Assembly: GCA_946902985.2 (NCBI GenBank) | Contig: OX336388.2 | Location: 291,378,526-291,442,525 of the forward strand | DNA length: 64,000 nt | Reading direction: 5' to 3' | Source: Meconema thalassinum | Lineage: Eukaryota > Arthropoda > Insecta > Orthoptera > Tettigoniidae | Shown: positions 19,755 through 31,539 of the stretch, in pieces | Numbering within the stretch: position 1 is the first letter of the stretch | Layout: every line of letters starts with the position of its first letter | Notes under the pieces: model-generated | Seen by the model: the letters and a program-made list of their open reading frames with translations, nothing else | Database searches by the model: none | Told to the model about the DNA's origin: nothing | Program-made: the position numbers and the translations under genes

Positions 19755-20619
19755 AATGGCTGGGGTGGGAATCGAGCTTGGGACATTCTGGAGTTGCTAC
19801 ACGTCCAATGAATAATTAAGGGTGAAATATACATTATTGTGAATGCTATTAAATGTACCTCCATGATGATAGCTGATTACATTTCCAATTAACGGCTTGT
19901 ATCAAGCGAGTAATGATGTGGTGAGTTGTTGCTTTGAGCTACAACATGTTCAACACTCGCTTTTATTTCAGCAAACTGTCGTTCCCAAACTCTGTATGTC
20001 TCTGATGTTTTTCGAAATCATTCAGGGTAACAATTCAAATTGGTTGTTTCGCATAAAATAGAAAAGTAATTTCGGAGAATTTCGGTGACACATTGAGTTT
20101 AGAGTTTATTGATAACTTCCAAACCATTCACTAGACTTACATGAAATTTAAAATCCATACATTTCGTATTTTAATAATAATAATACAGCATACCGACTTG
20201 TATCTCTATATACATATATCTATACAATAGATAGCGACAGACTATTTAAGAAGGTCAAATTATTATTTATGTGTAACATCTTTCTACTCGGTTGCTGGAT
20301 ATTTTTGTAGGAGTGATTTTGAAAAACGGGACGGAAGAGGATCGAGGTGGCAAAGTGTGCTCGAACGGAAGTGTGCTAGCTGGCAGTGATGGATCGAACG
20401 GAAGTGTAAGACGCACTGCCAACTCGATCGATCGATCCAGCTGGCAGTGGTAACAGAAACAACGAGCGCGCGGTGTCGGAAATTGATACCATGACGTACT
20501 CTCGCCCATGTGGAATGTATATGACATACTGAACGGTAAACGCTCATGCGAACTCTGATGTCAAGTGATTGAAACAAAGCACATGGTACATGTTCGAAGT
20601 CTTCGTATCAGTATTTAAA
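19755..20619. other. No gene; includes a dispersed repeat
   Basis: 19822-19930 resembles 30572-30670 (shared GAATGCTATTAAATGTA and CGAGTAATGATGTGGTGAG), an unnamed dispersed repeat just downstream of the LINE end. The rest shows no recognisable feature beyond a short GATC-rich stretch near 20425. Confidence 0.45.
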
Positions 20620-20930
20620 TACCGATAGTAGTGGCTACGCAGGCTAAAGCGCAGCGTTAGGTCAAGGGGCCAAGCTCTCTGCTGACTCGGTAGACGCGTG
20701 GGTTCGAGCCCCACTGTCGGCTGTCCTTGAAATGGTTTCCCGTGGTTTCCCATTTTCAACACCAGGCAAATGCTGGGACAGTACCTTCTGACAGGCCACG
20801 GCCGCTTCCTTCCACATCCTTGCCCAGTTTCATTCATCTTCATCCATTCACTCTCTCATACCGACGCGCAGGTCGCCCACGGGCGTCGACTAGAAAGACC
20901 TGCAATCGGCCTCTCAGGAGGCTACAGGAA
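20620..20930 (+). repeat. tRNA-derived SINE
   Basis: A tRNA-like head with B box GGGTTCGAGCCCC (20700-20712) is followed by the CCAGGCAAATGCTGGGA core, GGCCACGGCCGCTTCC and a tail containing CGCAGGTCGCCCACGGGCG. The tail matches the minus-strand SINE at 30838-31065. Confidence 0.8.
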
Positions 20931-21637
20931 AAAAATGTATTTAAATGGTAAAATGCCTTAATATCAAACATTGTAAGTAGTCGGCATTGCCGGTATTATG
21001 TTTCTGCCCAATGGCTATTCAAATATTAACCCACATAACGGTCATGCAGGCATCAATATAATATAATCGTTGTGGTTATACGAGAATTGAGCAAGCTTTC
21101 ATGAACTATTGCTGAATACATTCTCTTTACTCAGATGAGGGCCTATTCATAAGGCATTTTAAACTCAATTTCATGCAGGAACATTATCGAAACAAGCAAA
21201 CTATTAATTCTGTAATGCAGTATTGGAACGCGGAAATAAGTCACCATCTTGTGCACAGGATTTACGTAGTCGAAATAGCCGTGGGGTTAGCGCCTATGAC
21301 TGTGAATCTAGAGATCTCGGTTTCGAATCCCGGACGGGGTAGGTATTTTTGCTACCAGATTATCATTTCAAACGATATTTTTCATATCAAAATGACTCAT
21401 TTTAACACAATCCATATGAAATTACGTGTTGGCCTGTGAATCAAGAGTACCTGTTTATAAGGAATTTAAGGTTATGAGCGGTGTCGCGTCTATTAATCTA
21501 GTTGATCCATATCGTATTCTTTATTTAGGCTAGTGCTGGTGGAAGCTACCAATCATCTAATAAAATGAGTTCCGTATTATAAACTACAATATCTGTAAAA
21601 CACTCCCTTTTAAAATAGATTAATATTTGTGCCAATC
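20931..21637. other. No gene; one tRNA-like SINE head
   Basis: 21278-21345 resembles a tRNA head (GCCGTGGGGTTAGCGCC, B box GGTTTCGAATCCC) and is probably a SINE 5' end. I do not call it a tRNA gene because the stems do not pair well. Nothing else is recognised. Confidence 0.45.
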
Positions 21638-23028
21638 TCTATATATATAAAAATGAAAGTTTGTCTGTTTTTTCTGAATTTCCACGGAAATTTGCGATAT
21701 TTGCGCGTTTCAGGATGTTTTATGATGGATGCGCGCAAAAATAAATTTGTGTTTGTCTCTCTGTGTGTCTGTGGACAACTTCTACGAGTCCTTATAACTT
21801 GAGAACGGCTGGGTGGATCAACGTAAAATTTGATACAGATATCCGTCAGAGGCACCACACTAATCATTGATGTAACTCTTCTCCGTAGCTCTCATAAAAG
21901 GGGCCCTACCCCCTTAAAATACATGCTGAAATAGGCGTAGAAGGGTGAAACAAAGCTCATTTTCAGCCCCTTAAAATGAGAAATAAAACTCAAGGGCCCT
22001 CGAAAACCACATTTTAAGGCCCTAAAACCAACAGTTTTTGTGATATTCGCAGAAAACTAATTTCACTTAACAAATTAATGAAAGAATGCATGGCGGTAAC
22101 CGTGGCAACTGAATCTCACAGGTCCATCTATTTCTGTAAGACGCATTGCAATTCCATTTATTATATTACTGTGAAGGTTTGCAAACGGCTATAAGGTTAT
22201 AATGGATCCAAATTAAGCTGAAATATTCATTAATACATACAATGCGCTTAAGGGGTCAAGGGGTACTCTAGAATTTTTTCACGCGATTTACACGTGCGGG
22301 TGTGGTACGGAAGGTCTATTATATCCCTTCTCTATTATATAAAAATGAATGTTTGTCTGATTTTTCGGCTTTTCTACGGAAATTTGACATATTTGCCCGT
22401 TTCAGACTGTTTTGTGACGGATGCACGCAAGAATATATTTTTGTCTGTCTGTTTGTGGACAATTTTTTGTGTCCTTATAACTCGAGAACGGCTGGGTGGA
22501 TTATCGTAAAATTTGATACAGATATCCATCAGAGGCACGACACTAATCATTGATGTAACTCTTCTCCGTACCTCTCATAACAGGGGGCCTACCCACTTAA
22601 AATACATGCTGAAATAAGCGTGAGACAAAGCTCATTTTCAGCCCCTCAATGTGAGAAACGAAACTCGGGGGCCCTAAAAGGACCCCGAAAACCACATTTT
22701 AAGGCCCTAAAACCAACAGTTTTTGAGATATTCCCAAAAAACTAATTTCACTTAATAAATTAATGAAGGAATGCATGCCGGTAACAATGGCAACAGAATC
22801 TCAGAGGTCCATCTATTTCTGTAAGACGCAATACAGTTCCATTTATTACATTACTGTGAAGGTTTGCAAACGGCAATAAGGTTATAACGGATCCAAATTA
22901 AGCTGAAATATTCATCAATATATCTAATGCGCTTAACGGGTCAAGGGGTAATCTAGAATTTTTTAACGCGATTTACACGTGCGGGTATGGTCCGGAAGGT
23001 CTATTATATCCCTATCCCTATATTGTTA

Positions 23029-23069
<41 letters not shown>

Positions 23070-23445
23070 TTTTAATTATTATCATTATTATGGCGTACAA
23101 CGAAGAGACAAAGCTCATTTTCAAACCCTTGGGGTCAGAAACAAAACTCGGGGCCCCTCAAGAGCCGTAAAGGGTCCCCGAAAACTATATTTTAAGGCTC
23201 TAAACCCAACAGTTCCTTAGATATTCCCAGAAAACTAATTTCATTTAATAAAATAAAGAAGGAATGCAAGCCACTAACCATGACAACAGTATCTCAAGAG
23301 GTGGCATCCAACTTTCCATCTATTTCTGGAATAAGTAATGCCACTCCATTTATTACATTTCTGTGAAAGGTTGCAAATGGAGTACCCTAGATTTTTTTCA
23401 CACGACTTACATGTGCGATATGTCGTACAGAAGGTCTATTATATC
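21638..23445 (+). repeat. About 0.69-kb tandem repeat, 2.6 units
   Basis: Units start near 21638 and 22326 (TATATAAAAATGAA(A/T)GTTTG). A third, lacking its first part, begins near 23019. Shared blocks include GAACGGCTGGGTGGAT, CAAAGCTCATTTTCA, GAAAACTAATTTCA and AAGGTCTATTATATC at each end. In unit 3 the start is replaced by a (ATT)n run at 23031-23069. The unit start resembles the repeat ends at 35490-35530 and 47747. Confidence 0.75.
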
Positions 23446-24059
23446 TCCAAACAGCAACATTATTTTCAAAAATTCCTGATTAGAAATAGTAGACTGTCTT
23501 TTGCTGATTTTAGGAATTTGGGCCATTGGAGGCTAAAAACACTGAATTTTCATGCACCACAAGCCTTTATAATTTATAAAAGGGGTGTTCCTGTAGTTGG
23601 GCACTTGACACAACGGTTAGGGTCAGTTCGTATGTGACGTGTATTGCGATTCGTCTACGAAGTTTTCAATTTTATTTTCACACCAGGAAGAACACGTTAG
23701 GCAAATTTAGTTTGAGAGCACATTTTAACTAATAGTTTTTCTTTGCCAACAAACAGGTTCCAAGCCCCTAAACATTGCAACAGTAGCTCAATTGATAACA
23801 TCTGGTTAATACCGAAGACCGTTCGAAGAATGGGTACTTCTGCTAGTAATAGTATAAAATTCCGGTGTATCAACAATTTCACGTGAGGTTTCTTCTATGT
23901 CAGATGTTACACATCATATGCGACTACTGTAAGGCTCGTAATTTGTATTATTTCAAATGATCTTGTCGACTTCGTCGTTATGCTTGGGTCCAACGTTATG
24001 CGTTACGGAGACGGAGACGGTAGGACGTCATGCAACCGCGCGGGAAGTGACGTCATGTA
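23446..24059. other. No recognisable feature
   Basis: I see no gene, transposon end or tandem repeat here. Confidence 0.4.
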
Positions 24060-25050
24060 GCCACGCGGGAAGCAGAAGCTAATGGTTATTGGAATATGTT
24101 GAAAGAGTCCTGGGGCGTCGAGCGACCTGGGTCTTTGAGCGAAGCGAACACAAGAATACAGGGTGACTTCTAAAGAGATATACAAGATGCCATACAAGAA
24201 TACGGGGAGCCTCCTAAAGAGGTGTGCAGGATGTCAGAGCAAAATACAGTACAAGATGCCAGATAACAATACCGGGTGACTCCTAAAGAGATATACAATA
24301 TGCCAGATAAGAATACAAGGTGATTCTTAAAGAGGTGTACAAAATGGCAGAGAAGAATACAGGGTGACTCCTAAAGAGGTGCACAAGATGTCAGACAAGA
24401 ATACAGGGTGCCTCCTAAAGAGGTGAGCAGGATGTCTGAGCAAAATACAGTACAAGATGACAGATAAGAATGCAGGGTGACTCTTAAAGAGATATACAAG
24501 ATGCCAGATAAGAATACAAGGTGACTCTTAAAGAGGTGAACAAGATGGCAGAGAAGAATACAGGGTGACCCCTAAAGAGGTGCACAAGATGTCAGACAAG
24601 ATTACAAGGTGACTCCTAAAGAGGTGTACAAGATGACACACAAGAATACAGGGTGACTCCTAAAGAGATATACAAGATGCCAGATAAGAATACAAGGTGA
24701 CTCTTAAAGAGGTGTACAAGAAGGCAGAGAAGAATACAGGGTGACTCCTAAAGAGGTGCACAAGATGTCACACAAGAATACAGGGTGACTTCTAAAGAGG
24801 TGTGCAGGATGTCAGAGCAAATTACAGGGTGACACTTAACGAGGTGTACAGTATGTTAGATTCAATTCAAATACAGGGTGATCCTTAAAGAGGTTTGCGA
24901 GATATCAGATTCCAATAATGGGTGACTCTTAAAGAGTTGTAAAAGATGTCAGACTCAAATACAGGGTGACCCTTAAAGAGGTGCCCGCGCGGGAAGCCTA
25001 AGTTAATGGGTAATGGAATCTGTTGAAAGAGTCCTGGGGCTTCGAGCTAA
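24060..25050 (+). repeat. 44-bp minisatellite flanked by direct repeats
   Basis: About 19 degenerate units of roughly 44 bp (AATACAGGGTGACTCCTAAA plus GAGGTGTACAAGATG) run from about 24150 to 24985. The array is bracketed by two related blocks with TGTTGAAAGAGTCCTGGGGC (24097-24116 and 25020-25039). Units differ by GAGGTG versus GATATA variants that recur in a pattern. Confidence 0.85.
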
Positions 25051-25219
25051 GCGAGAAGCTCTCCTGAGCCTTTCTAACATGTGTAGCATTTGTAGCATGC
25101 GTCATTTGAAATGATATAACGTCTAGTCTTTCAGACTGACTGTAATTTTTTAATAATCGTATGGCATTTACACATCACTTTAGGAACACAAAGAAAAAAA
25201 ATATAAGCTTATACAGAAT

Positions 25220-25694
25220 TTACAAATTTACAGATAAATTATTAACATAGTCAATCGCATTTTCTGTAGCATGCAAAAAGTCCAATCGGTTACCACAAAA
25301 CAAGTTCTGAGGGCACTCTTCGACTATATGTCTGATTGTCTGACGCTGGTATCCACAGGAGCACTCAGGAGAGTCGGATCTTTCCCCATTTGTGAAAAAG
25401 ATCACCACATCTCTCATGGTTGGTACGTATCCTATTCAGAGTACACCATGTCCTACGGGGCAAATCAAGTTCCCATGATTTGTTGTTGCTTTGGAGAAAA
25501 CTATGTAGCTCTGGTGGGGTGTTATTATACCATTCTTGTGCCCAGGCTTCATGAAGATTAAAGTTATGGTTTGCCAGGTTGATTGCTTTTCTGATTGCAG
25601 TCTGTTGATTTGGATGGCAGGTATGTCCTCGTGGATTTTGCAATAAAAAGAAGGTCAAAATAAACTGGCTGGAAGAGCTAAGGCGGACCTGCAA
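25220..25694 (-). pseudogene. LINE ORF2 C-terminal fragment
   Basis: On the minus strand, PRRTWCTLNRIRTNHERCGDLFHKWG passes by frameshift near 25385 into CSCGYQRQTIRHIVEECP. This Cys/His C-terminal region is typical of insect LINE polyproteins. The fragment is 5'-truncated and broken. Its family may be the one whose endonuclease lies at 62863-63411 (inference). Confidence 0.75.
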
Positions 25695-25899
25695 GAAACA
25701 AATATCACAGACGATATCGTAGACAATCGTGGAACCTGTAGTGCAGTAATAATATTAATAATAATATTAGCCTCAATGTCCCTAGAGGGGGAAGGGCAAA
25801 GGTCTCCTACGTAGAGGGTAGCTGTTACTTCGCTAATGCGGTTTGCACATGGTAACTTAAGAGTTTTCTTTCTTGGATTTACTTTTGACTTTAAATACT
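25695..25899. other. No recognisable feature; short AAT-rich run
   Basis: An AAT-rich run lies near 25746-25770. Nothing else is recognised. Confidence 0.3.
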
Positions 25900-26440
25900 T
25901 TTCTGTTCGACCCTCACTATTATGTGTCTGAAAACTGTATCATAATGATGGTCATTATAACACTGTTTTTTCCATTATGATACAGTTTCTCCAGCCAATC
26001 AGAGCTCGTTCATTGACCAATTAGGTAACGATACCTTCACGCATGCGCTCAAAATCCAACATGTCGGACATAAACACAACATCGAACTATAATAAATTAC
26101 CGACATGGAATACGCACCGTCCATATGTTCGCGTAAATAAACTGGCGAATATGAGACAAGAAATAGCACTGTGCCTTAATATCACAAACCCTAATTTCTA
26201 CACAGCCTTCAAACGACTCCGGTGACAATATTACTGAGGGACGGCAGATGTAAACATATGGCCTGCAAATGGCATTGCAAGCACACAGAGCGCATGCGTC
26301 GGTCGTTCAGAGATCTTGAAAGACAGAGATATACCCAGCGCTCGCACTGCGATCACAAAATTCAAGTGGCTGACTCTCAACAGATATTTATGAATATTTA
26401 TGTTAAAACATATAATAAAGTTATAATTAAGAAACCCAAG
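25900..26440 (+). repeat. Nonautonomous dispersed element, copy A
   Basis: It shares blocks with the inverse copy at 32230-32630: CTGAAAACTGTA, TCATTATAACACT, CCAATCA and CAGATATTTATG. Around 25930-25992 it forms a palindrome (GAAACTGTATCATAATG against its inverse). The exact ends are not determined. Confidence 0.5.
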
Positions 26441-26599
26441 AAGAAATCTGGAAGGAAGTGGTCCACAACACAGTGCATTTATGAAGAGATTTTGGGAAGA
26501 TAAGAAGGCGAAAACCATCAGGCGCTCTTTGAATGGGCACAACGAAAGAAGAATTATGATAATAACAATCAACACATATAGGCTAACTCCAAATCCCTA

Positions 26600-26775
26600 T
26601 CATATCAGCCCAAGTAGTGCACAGTAGTGAAGCGGCAGAAACCTTATCGAGCATGGAAACATTGACATTGACAAAAAGGAAAGGAAAATATTCCGAAAAA
26701 TTCTAGGTCCCAAGAAGCTACTTGGAGATGGATACAAGACAAGGAAGAAGCACCTTAAAGAAGAAAACCTGAACG
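26600..26775 (+). pseudogene. LINE reverse transcriptase fragment
   Basis: AAETLSSMETL followed after a frame change by IDIDKKERKIFRKILGPKKLL matches the stretch found in the minus-strand LINE at 59760-60700 (AAETLSLN...KKERKIVRGIMG). Short, frameshifted relic. Confidence 0.7.
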
Positions 26776-26814
26776 GTTGTTGTGTATTTGTAGTCCATAG
26801 AAGGTTGCATCAAA

Positions 26815-27030
26815 TAATAATAATAATATTAATAATAATGATAATAATAATAATAAAAATACTAATAATAATACCAATAATAATAATGTTAGCCTCTTGG
26901 CTTTACGTCACTTTTAACTATTGTGACATTTAGAGACGCCGGGGTGCCGGAATTTTGTCTACCCTCAAATGACAACTGACTGTGCCAGGATTCGATCCTG
27001 CAACCTTGGGACAGCAGGCGAGAACGTCAT
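26815..27030 (-). repeat. tRNA-derived SINE with (ATT)n tail
   Basis: On the minus strand it has the B-box-like GGATCGAATCCTGGC, then GGCACCCCGGCGTCTC and GTGACGTAAAGCCAAGAG, ending in TAACATTATTATT and an ATT-rich tail (26816-26888). Confidence 0.75.
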
Positions 27031-27640
27031 ATTTTAAAGAATGCCTCTCAATTCTAGTGTCACCGTCTAGAAAGCTACACGTAACCACAATCTATACTCG
27101 ATTACTTACCATCTAATAAAGCTACAATGGTGACATTTGACAGCAACGATTCACTTCTGTAAGATACAGTACTTATTTAGCTCAAGTCAAGAATGCATCG
27201 CCTGAATACATTCAAGATGGCGGGTATGCACACCATTAGCATTTTGAAAATGAGTCAGTTTGCCCTTGATAATTCGTCACGGCACGCAGAAAAGAAAAGT
27301 CAAATGAAATTATCAAAATTATTTATAAGTAAGAAGACGATTCGAGTGAATGTAACGTGCAGCCGCCATATTGAATATACATGAAAGTAATTAACACTGG
27401 AAACTATTCAGCAATAACGATAATTAGCAACCAAATACACACTCTGCTCGATGTACACGTTACAAGGCGTTGAGCGTCTAGACGATTCTAATATTAAAAC
27501 CGATAACTCCTCAGTGAGTGTCCCGTAATATGGTGAGATGTGAGCCTAATTAGGTTGTTACTGCGCAGAAGCGCCATCTTGATAGTCAAAAGCATACGAT
27601 TCCAGAGGTCGTGAAAACGGTGCAATTGTTGGCTTCGGTG
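27031..27640. other. No recognisable feature
   Basis: I see no gene, transposon end or tandem repeat. Short ORFs are below a credible length. Confidence 0.35.
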
Positions 27641-27900
27641 GCGTTGTCGGTAGCAAGCTGAACTGCTGTGCCCAAGATAGCGGGTTCAAACCCGGCCGAA
27701 GTCGTCGGTTTTTTTAAGAGCGTTAAAAATCCTTCAGTATGCCTTCCTTCGGAGGGGAACTAAAGCCGGCGGTCCTATGTCATAGATTTATGGCATGTAA
27801 AATATCCTTTCACAGACTAAACTTGTGTAAAGCAAAAATTGTTAGGTTAGATTTCGTCAGAACGCTCTATCTGTTCCAACGTTCACCACTAGGTATCATT
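27641..27900 (+). repeat. SINE with tRNA-like head
   Basis: 27641-27705 has the B-box-like GCGGGTTCAAACCCGGC and a tRNA-like layout, followed by GTCGTCGGTTTTTTTAAG and an unrelated body. It is probably another SINE family; its 3' end is uncertain. Confidence 0.5.
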
Positions 27901-27911
27901 GATATCAGCTT

Positions 27912-28290
27912 GCCCCGGTGGGTGAGTGGTTATAGTGTCGGACTACCAACCCGAAGATTGCAGGTTCGCCCCTGGCCATGGTAAGTGATTTTTGAAGGCG
28001 ACAAAAATCACGATACTCATGTCATACGTTGTTGGCATGTTAAAGAACCGATTTGAATTCAGTAGGCCGTGTTCAATTGCAAAATTAATCTCGGGATTTT
28101 CCGCCAAAACAAATTTCCTCCATTCTCTACTTGAAAGCGCTGTAGTGTCAAGGAGTTTAGATATCTAACCTCCTTGACTTTCATAGCGTTCAAAGGAACG
28201 ATGAAATTCGACATGCAAGCTACCCTCTGGGTGTCAATTAACAAAGCTTGCACCAGGCACCCGAGGCCATACGATATTATTATTATTATT
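27912..28290 (+). repeat. SINE family with CCATACGAT(ATT)n tail, copy 1
   Basis: Starts CCCCGGTGGGTGAGTGG with B box AGGTTCGCCCC, contains GGCGACAAAAATCACGA and AGGAGTTTAGATATCTAACC, and ends CCATACGATATTATTATT. Copy 2 is at 63415-63800 and matches over almost all its length apart from point changes and a short deletion before the tail. Confidence 0.85.
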
Positions 28291-28339
28291 ATTATCATTG
28301 ATATCTGGTGGCGAAAGTTGGAACTACTTGAAATTGAAC

Positions 28340-28460
28340 GGAACTTGTAGCTCACCCTTTAGGGTGTCCGCTGCAAGCAGCTAACGACTCAGGCGAGCCG
28401 AACATGTCCTCGGACACTCCCGGCAGTAAAAGCCATACGATAAATAAATAAATAAATAAT
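28340..28460 (+). repeat. SINE/LINE 3' tail with (ATAA)n
   Basis: It ends AGCCATACGATAAATAAATA, resembling the tail of the SINE at 27912 but with a different microsatellite. The body is not recognised. Confidence 0.45.
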
Positions 28461-28639
28461 AGTTGGTAGAAAGAAGGAAACGTAATTCCCTTTCGGCAAC
28501 ATCGCATGAACCAGTACGCGTAGTGTTGTGCCGCGGAGCGTTGTGGGACGCTAAGAGCGGACAGTGCTCAAGGCCCTGGGTTCACGCGGTGTGTGAATTT
28601 CCTAGAAACCAATCTGTTCCACTTTCTGTTTGACGGTAC

Positions 28640-29470
28640 TCCCTATCTCTTTAATCCGCGAGGACTGGCGCATTGGGTATTTTAGACCCGAGGCTAAATA
28701 ATGGTCTATATTTTCGTTTTCGTCAGCCCTTATTTCCTGTAGCTTACAGTACCTTCCTTCCTAGCTCTCAACTTCAATCTGAAAAAGAAACATGTCCATA
28801 GCTTTTGGAACACTCAAATTATTTCTATATTATTTACGGTCGGGTCAGATTTACCCATGGCGCCAGTCCTCGCGTGACAATTTCCGGCTTACGTTAGTCG
28901 GGACAATCTGTAAGAAATAAGTGGGAAAATCAACTATTCTGGTGCAGCACAATCACATAGCTCACGTTCTTGTTGATCCATGTTTATGGACACCTTGGTC
29001 ATCAGCTCCTTTGTTTAAAAAAATGAGACGACTGCTTTGCCGCCACTTTCAAGGCCAATTATACTTCACGAAAATTATTGTCATTTGTTTTTCATGTTAA
29101 ATTTGAAAAATATCAATAAACCTCATTTTATATTGGCAATAGTTCATAGCAAGACTCCAGGTGTAAAATCACTTCATTAAAATCCGTACGACTACGACAA
29201 AAAGGGAGCGACACACTATGGGTCAAAATGACCCGGCACCGGTCCTCGAGTTATATGTTTCACGCCAATTCTCATACGAAACATCTTGTGTTGGGAGAAT
29301 ATTACTAGGTTTTTGCGATGTTGGTCATGATGTTCGTCGCTTCTTACAAAAATATCATAGTGAATATAGGGTGTCAGGGAATGTTCTCCGCAGTGCCTTA
29401 GGCACTGTAACCGTACATACTTCTTTCTGGGTTATCGGGGCGTGGTTGTTATTTCACAATTAGGGAGTTT
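28640..29470. mobile_element. Possible piggyBac-like remnant
   Basis: The motif CGCGAGGACTGGCGC with nearby GGGT...GACCC occurs at 28657-28692 and inverted at 28846-28880. A relative, read on the minus strand as CGAGGACCGGTGCCGGGTCA, lies at 29231-29252. Such blocks sit near piggyBac-type ends in insects (from memory). CCCTAT at 28641 and TTAGGG at 29461 could be the outer ends, but no TTAA duplication is visible. Confidence 0.35.
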
Positions 29471-29867
29471 TCTTTTAAAAATAACATCTTTCTCCATTTT
29501 ATTCTTCTAGTATTTAACACTAAGCATCAATCACTAACACTTCACTTCTCGGGATCTTTTCACACAAAACCTTTTCTACTTCCATGACCAAAAACACAAT
29601 AAACATCTCAACAGATACTAACATGGAACAATACCCTATCTCCTAAGATAAAACGGACAGATACTCTGATACAAAATCTAGCAGTATGGACTTTAACAAG
29701 AATAGACATAGATATATCTGAAAACAAAACAGCATCAAAAAAGGAACATATAAAAGAAACTATACAAAACATGTAACTTCATTGGCAAGGCCACCTGCCA
29801 TGCCACACAGAGATGCAAATTGCCCTCCCAGCAAGGGCCATATTCCCAACCCAAAAGAATGGTTGCA
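29471..29867. other. No recognisable feature
   Basis: AT- and A-rich sequence without a recognisable gene or repeat end. Confidence 0.35.
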
Positions 29868-30462
29868 GCACTACTACGTTAGGTGAGAGCCGGAGTTAAA
29901 TTGACAGCATGGCTGCCGCCGCTTGTATCAAAACAAAACAAACAACAAACAGTCGACTTAGAGATTCCTGTTTCTTGAACTAATTTGCGTATTGATTTAC
30001 TTGGACTTCGCAGCATTATATCGGAAATTTCATCAAGTTTTTCGTCTGTTAACAGCGTAGGCCTGCCTGTTCCTGGTGCATCGTGAACCTAGCCGGTCAC
30101 ACGAAATTTACTTATCAAATCCTGAACGGTATCCCGGTTTTGGACACCTAGAATTAGGAAACCGCGCCTGAAATTTTAGTTTTACATTTTCTGTAAACCG
30201 ATCGCCTTCACGTAAAACGTATTCCACCAAAAACGCTCTTTCTTCAGTAGTAAACATTACCACATGTATCCTGTTGCACTCTTCCAATAATCTAAACGCT
30301 CCCTCACTGCATTCACACTGACGTTTTCCACAGCACAGCTCAGCTCACTCGTGTGTTCTGATATCCTGTCGACCTTGGAGAAGACAAGCTAGTACCTGGC
30401 TGTCGACGAGTGAGCGAAAGGTCTGACAACTTAACTCCGGCTCTCACCTAACGTAGCAGTGC
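29868..30462 (-). mobile_element. Mariner/Tc1-like element, internally deleted
   Basis: The ends are inverted repeats of about 38 bp (GCACTRCTACGTTAGGTG followed by AGAGCCGGAGTTAA). On the minus strand an ATG at 30256 opens MFTTEERAFLVEYVLREGD, typical of the N-terminal helix-turn-helix of an insect mariner-like transposase group. Later frames carry PTLLTDEKLDEISDI and SIRKLVQETGIS. Only the DNA-binding part remains; the catalytic region is missing. Confidence 0.7.
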
Positions 30463-30837
30463 CTAGAACATTCCCTGACGCACTGTATAATCCCTACATT
30501 AGTGTACGATACCATGTATCCATTTAATTTTCCAGGTCGATGTGTGGATAATGAAGGTTCAATACGCCATTAGGAAGGAAATATACAATTTTCTGGATGC
30601 TATTAAATGTATCATTAAACTGCCCTGTAATTAACGACATGTTTTATACGAGTAATGATGTGGTGAGTGGTGGACTGGCCGCCTCGATGGCTGAGGTCTG
30701 TGTCCCTTTCAGTCTGCACGAGTGAATTACATCAAAACACACAGTATGTTCGATCTTCTTTACTTCTCATTTATTAGGTATGTTTATTGCTGTAGAACTC
30801 GCAGCCAATGCTGTGACGTGTCCTAAAGGGTCAAGGT
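30463..30837. other. No gene; dispersed repeat shared with 19822-19930
   Basis: 30572-30670 matches the repeat at 19822-19930. The rest is unassigned. Confidence 0.45.
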
Positions 30838-31065
30838 AATGCTTGTGTGGCCTCCGGAGAGGCCGAGTGCAGTTCTTTCTAGTTGACGCCCGTGGGCGAC
30901 CTGCGCGTCGTAATGAGGATGAAAACGTCACATGCACCCAGTCCCCGAGCCACGGGAATTAACCCCAGGAGATTATAAACCCTGATAGCACGGTTGGGAA
31001 TCGAACCCGTGGCACTTTCGGCTAAAGCCTAGCGCGCTAACCATTTAGCCACAGAGCCGGACAGT
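30838..31065 (-). repeat. tRNA-derived SINE
   Basis: On the minus strand, a tRNA-like head with B box GGTTCGATTCCC (near 30992) leads to a tail containing CGCAGGTCGCCCACGGGCG, shared with 20620-20930. Confidence 0.75.
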
Positions 31066-31395
31066 GTTAAGGTGCAGGCTGCACAAGATTAGCAATGTAG
31101 AAGAAGTCCAGCTGAGTGCAGCTCTCGGATTACCAGTAAGGTGAAGAGTTAATGGAGTACTTTCGCTCGCGATATCGACAAATGGAACAGCTTTAGGGGG
31201 GAGGAAGGGGGGCTGGGGGAGGGGGAGAGCGACGGTGGATCTTCCTGGACCTAACGACACCAACTCTTGAGTTCATGGAACGTTCTCACAAATATCGCCC
31301 GCTCTGTGCCACAATCTTAAATTCATCAGACGTTTGTTACCAAAGCATCATTCTTGTTCTCTACCTAGTAAATAACTAATAAAAACGTAAAAAAA
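31066..31395. other. No recognisable feature
   Basis: Contains a G-rich stretch near 31196-31227 but no gene or repeat that I can name. Confidence 0.35.
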
Positions 31396-31539
31396 AACAA
31401 GTAGTTCCGTGACGAACTAAATAGCCTACTTTTCTTAAAATGTAAGATTCATAACAATATACCTATCCAGAACAACAGCGAAATTGGTTTCTAATTTGTT
31501 TGAAATATAACTGAAATAGTGTACAGTCTGTTTGAAATG
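31396..31539 (+). repeat. Helentron-like fragment, left end
   Basis: It starts AACAAGTAGTTCCGTGACG and includes AGCCTACTTTTC, as in the element at 18164. The element is cut here by the mariner-like insertion and resumes at 32744. Confidence 0.65.

Noticed and set aside
24150..24985. Regular repeats resembling a CRISPR array
   Set aside because: The units are contiguous and degenerate with no unique spacers, and the setting is a eukaryotic genome. It is a minisatellite.
26043..26503. Two overlapping short ORFs as possible host exons
   Set aside because: No splice structure or domain visible, and part of the region belongs to a dispersed element with an inverse copy at 32230-32630.
27641..27705. 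tRNA gene candidates (also 21278, 44600, 61165, 63420)
   Set aside because: They have B-box motifs but poor acceptor and anticodon stems, and are followed by SINE bodies and tails.
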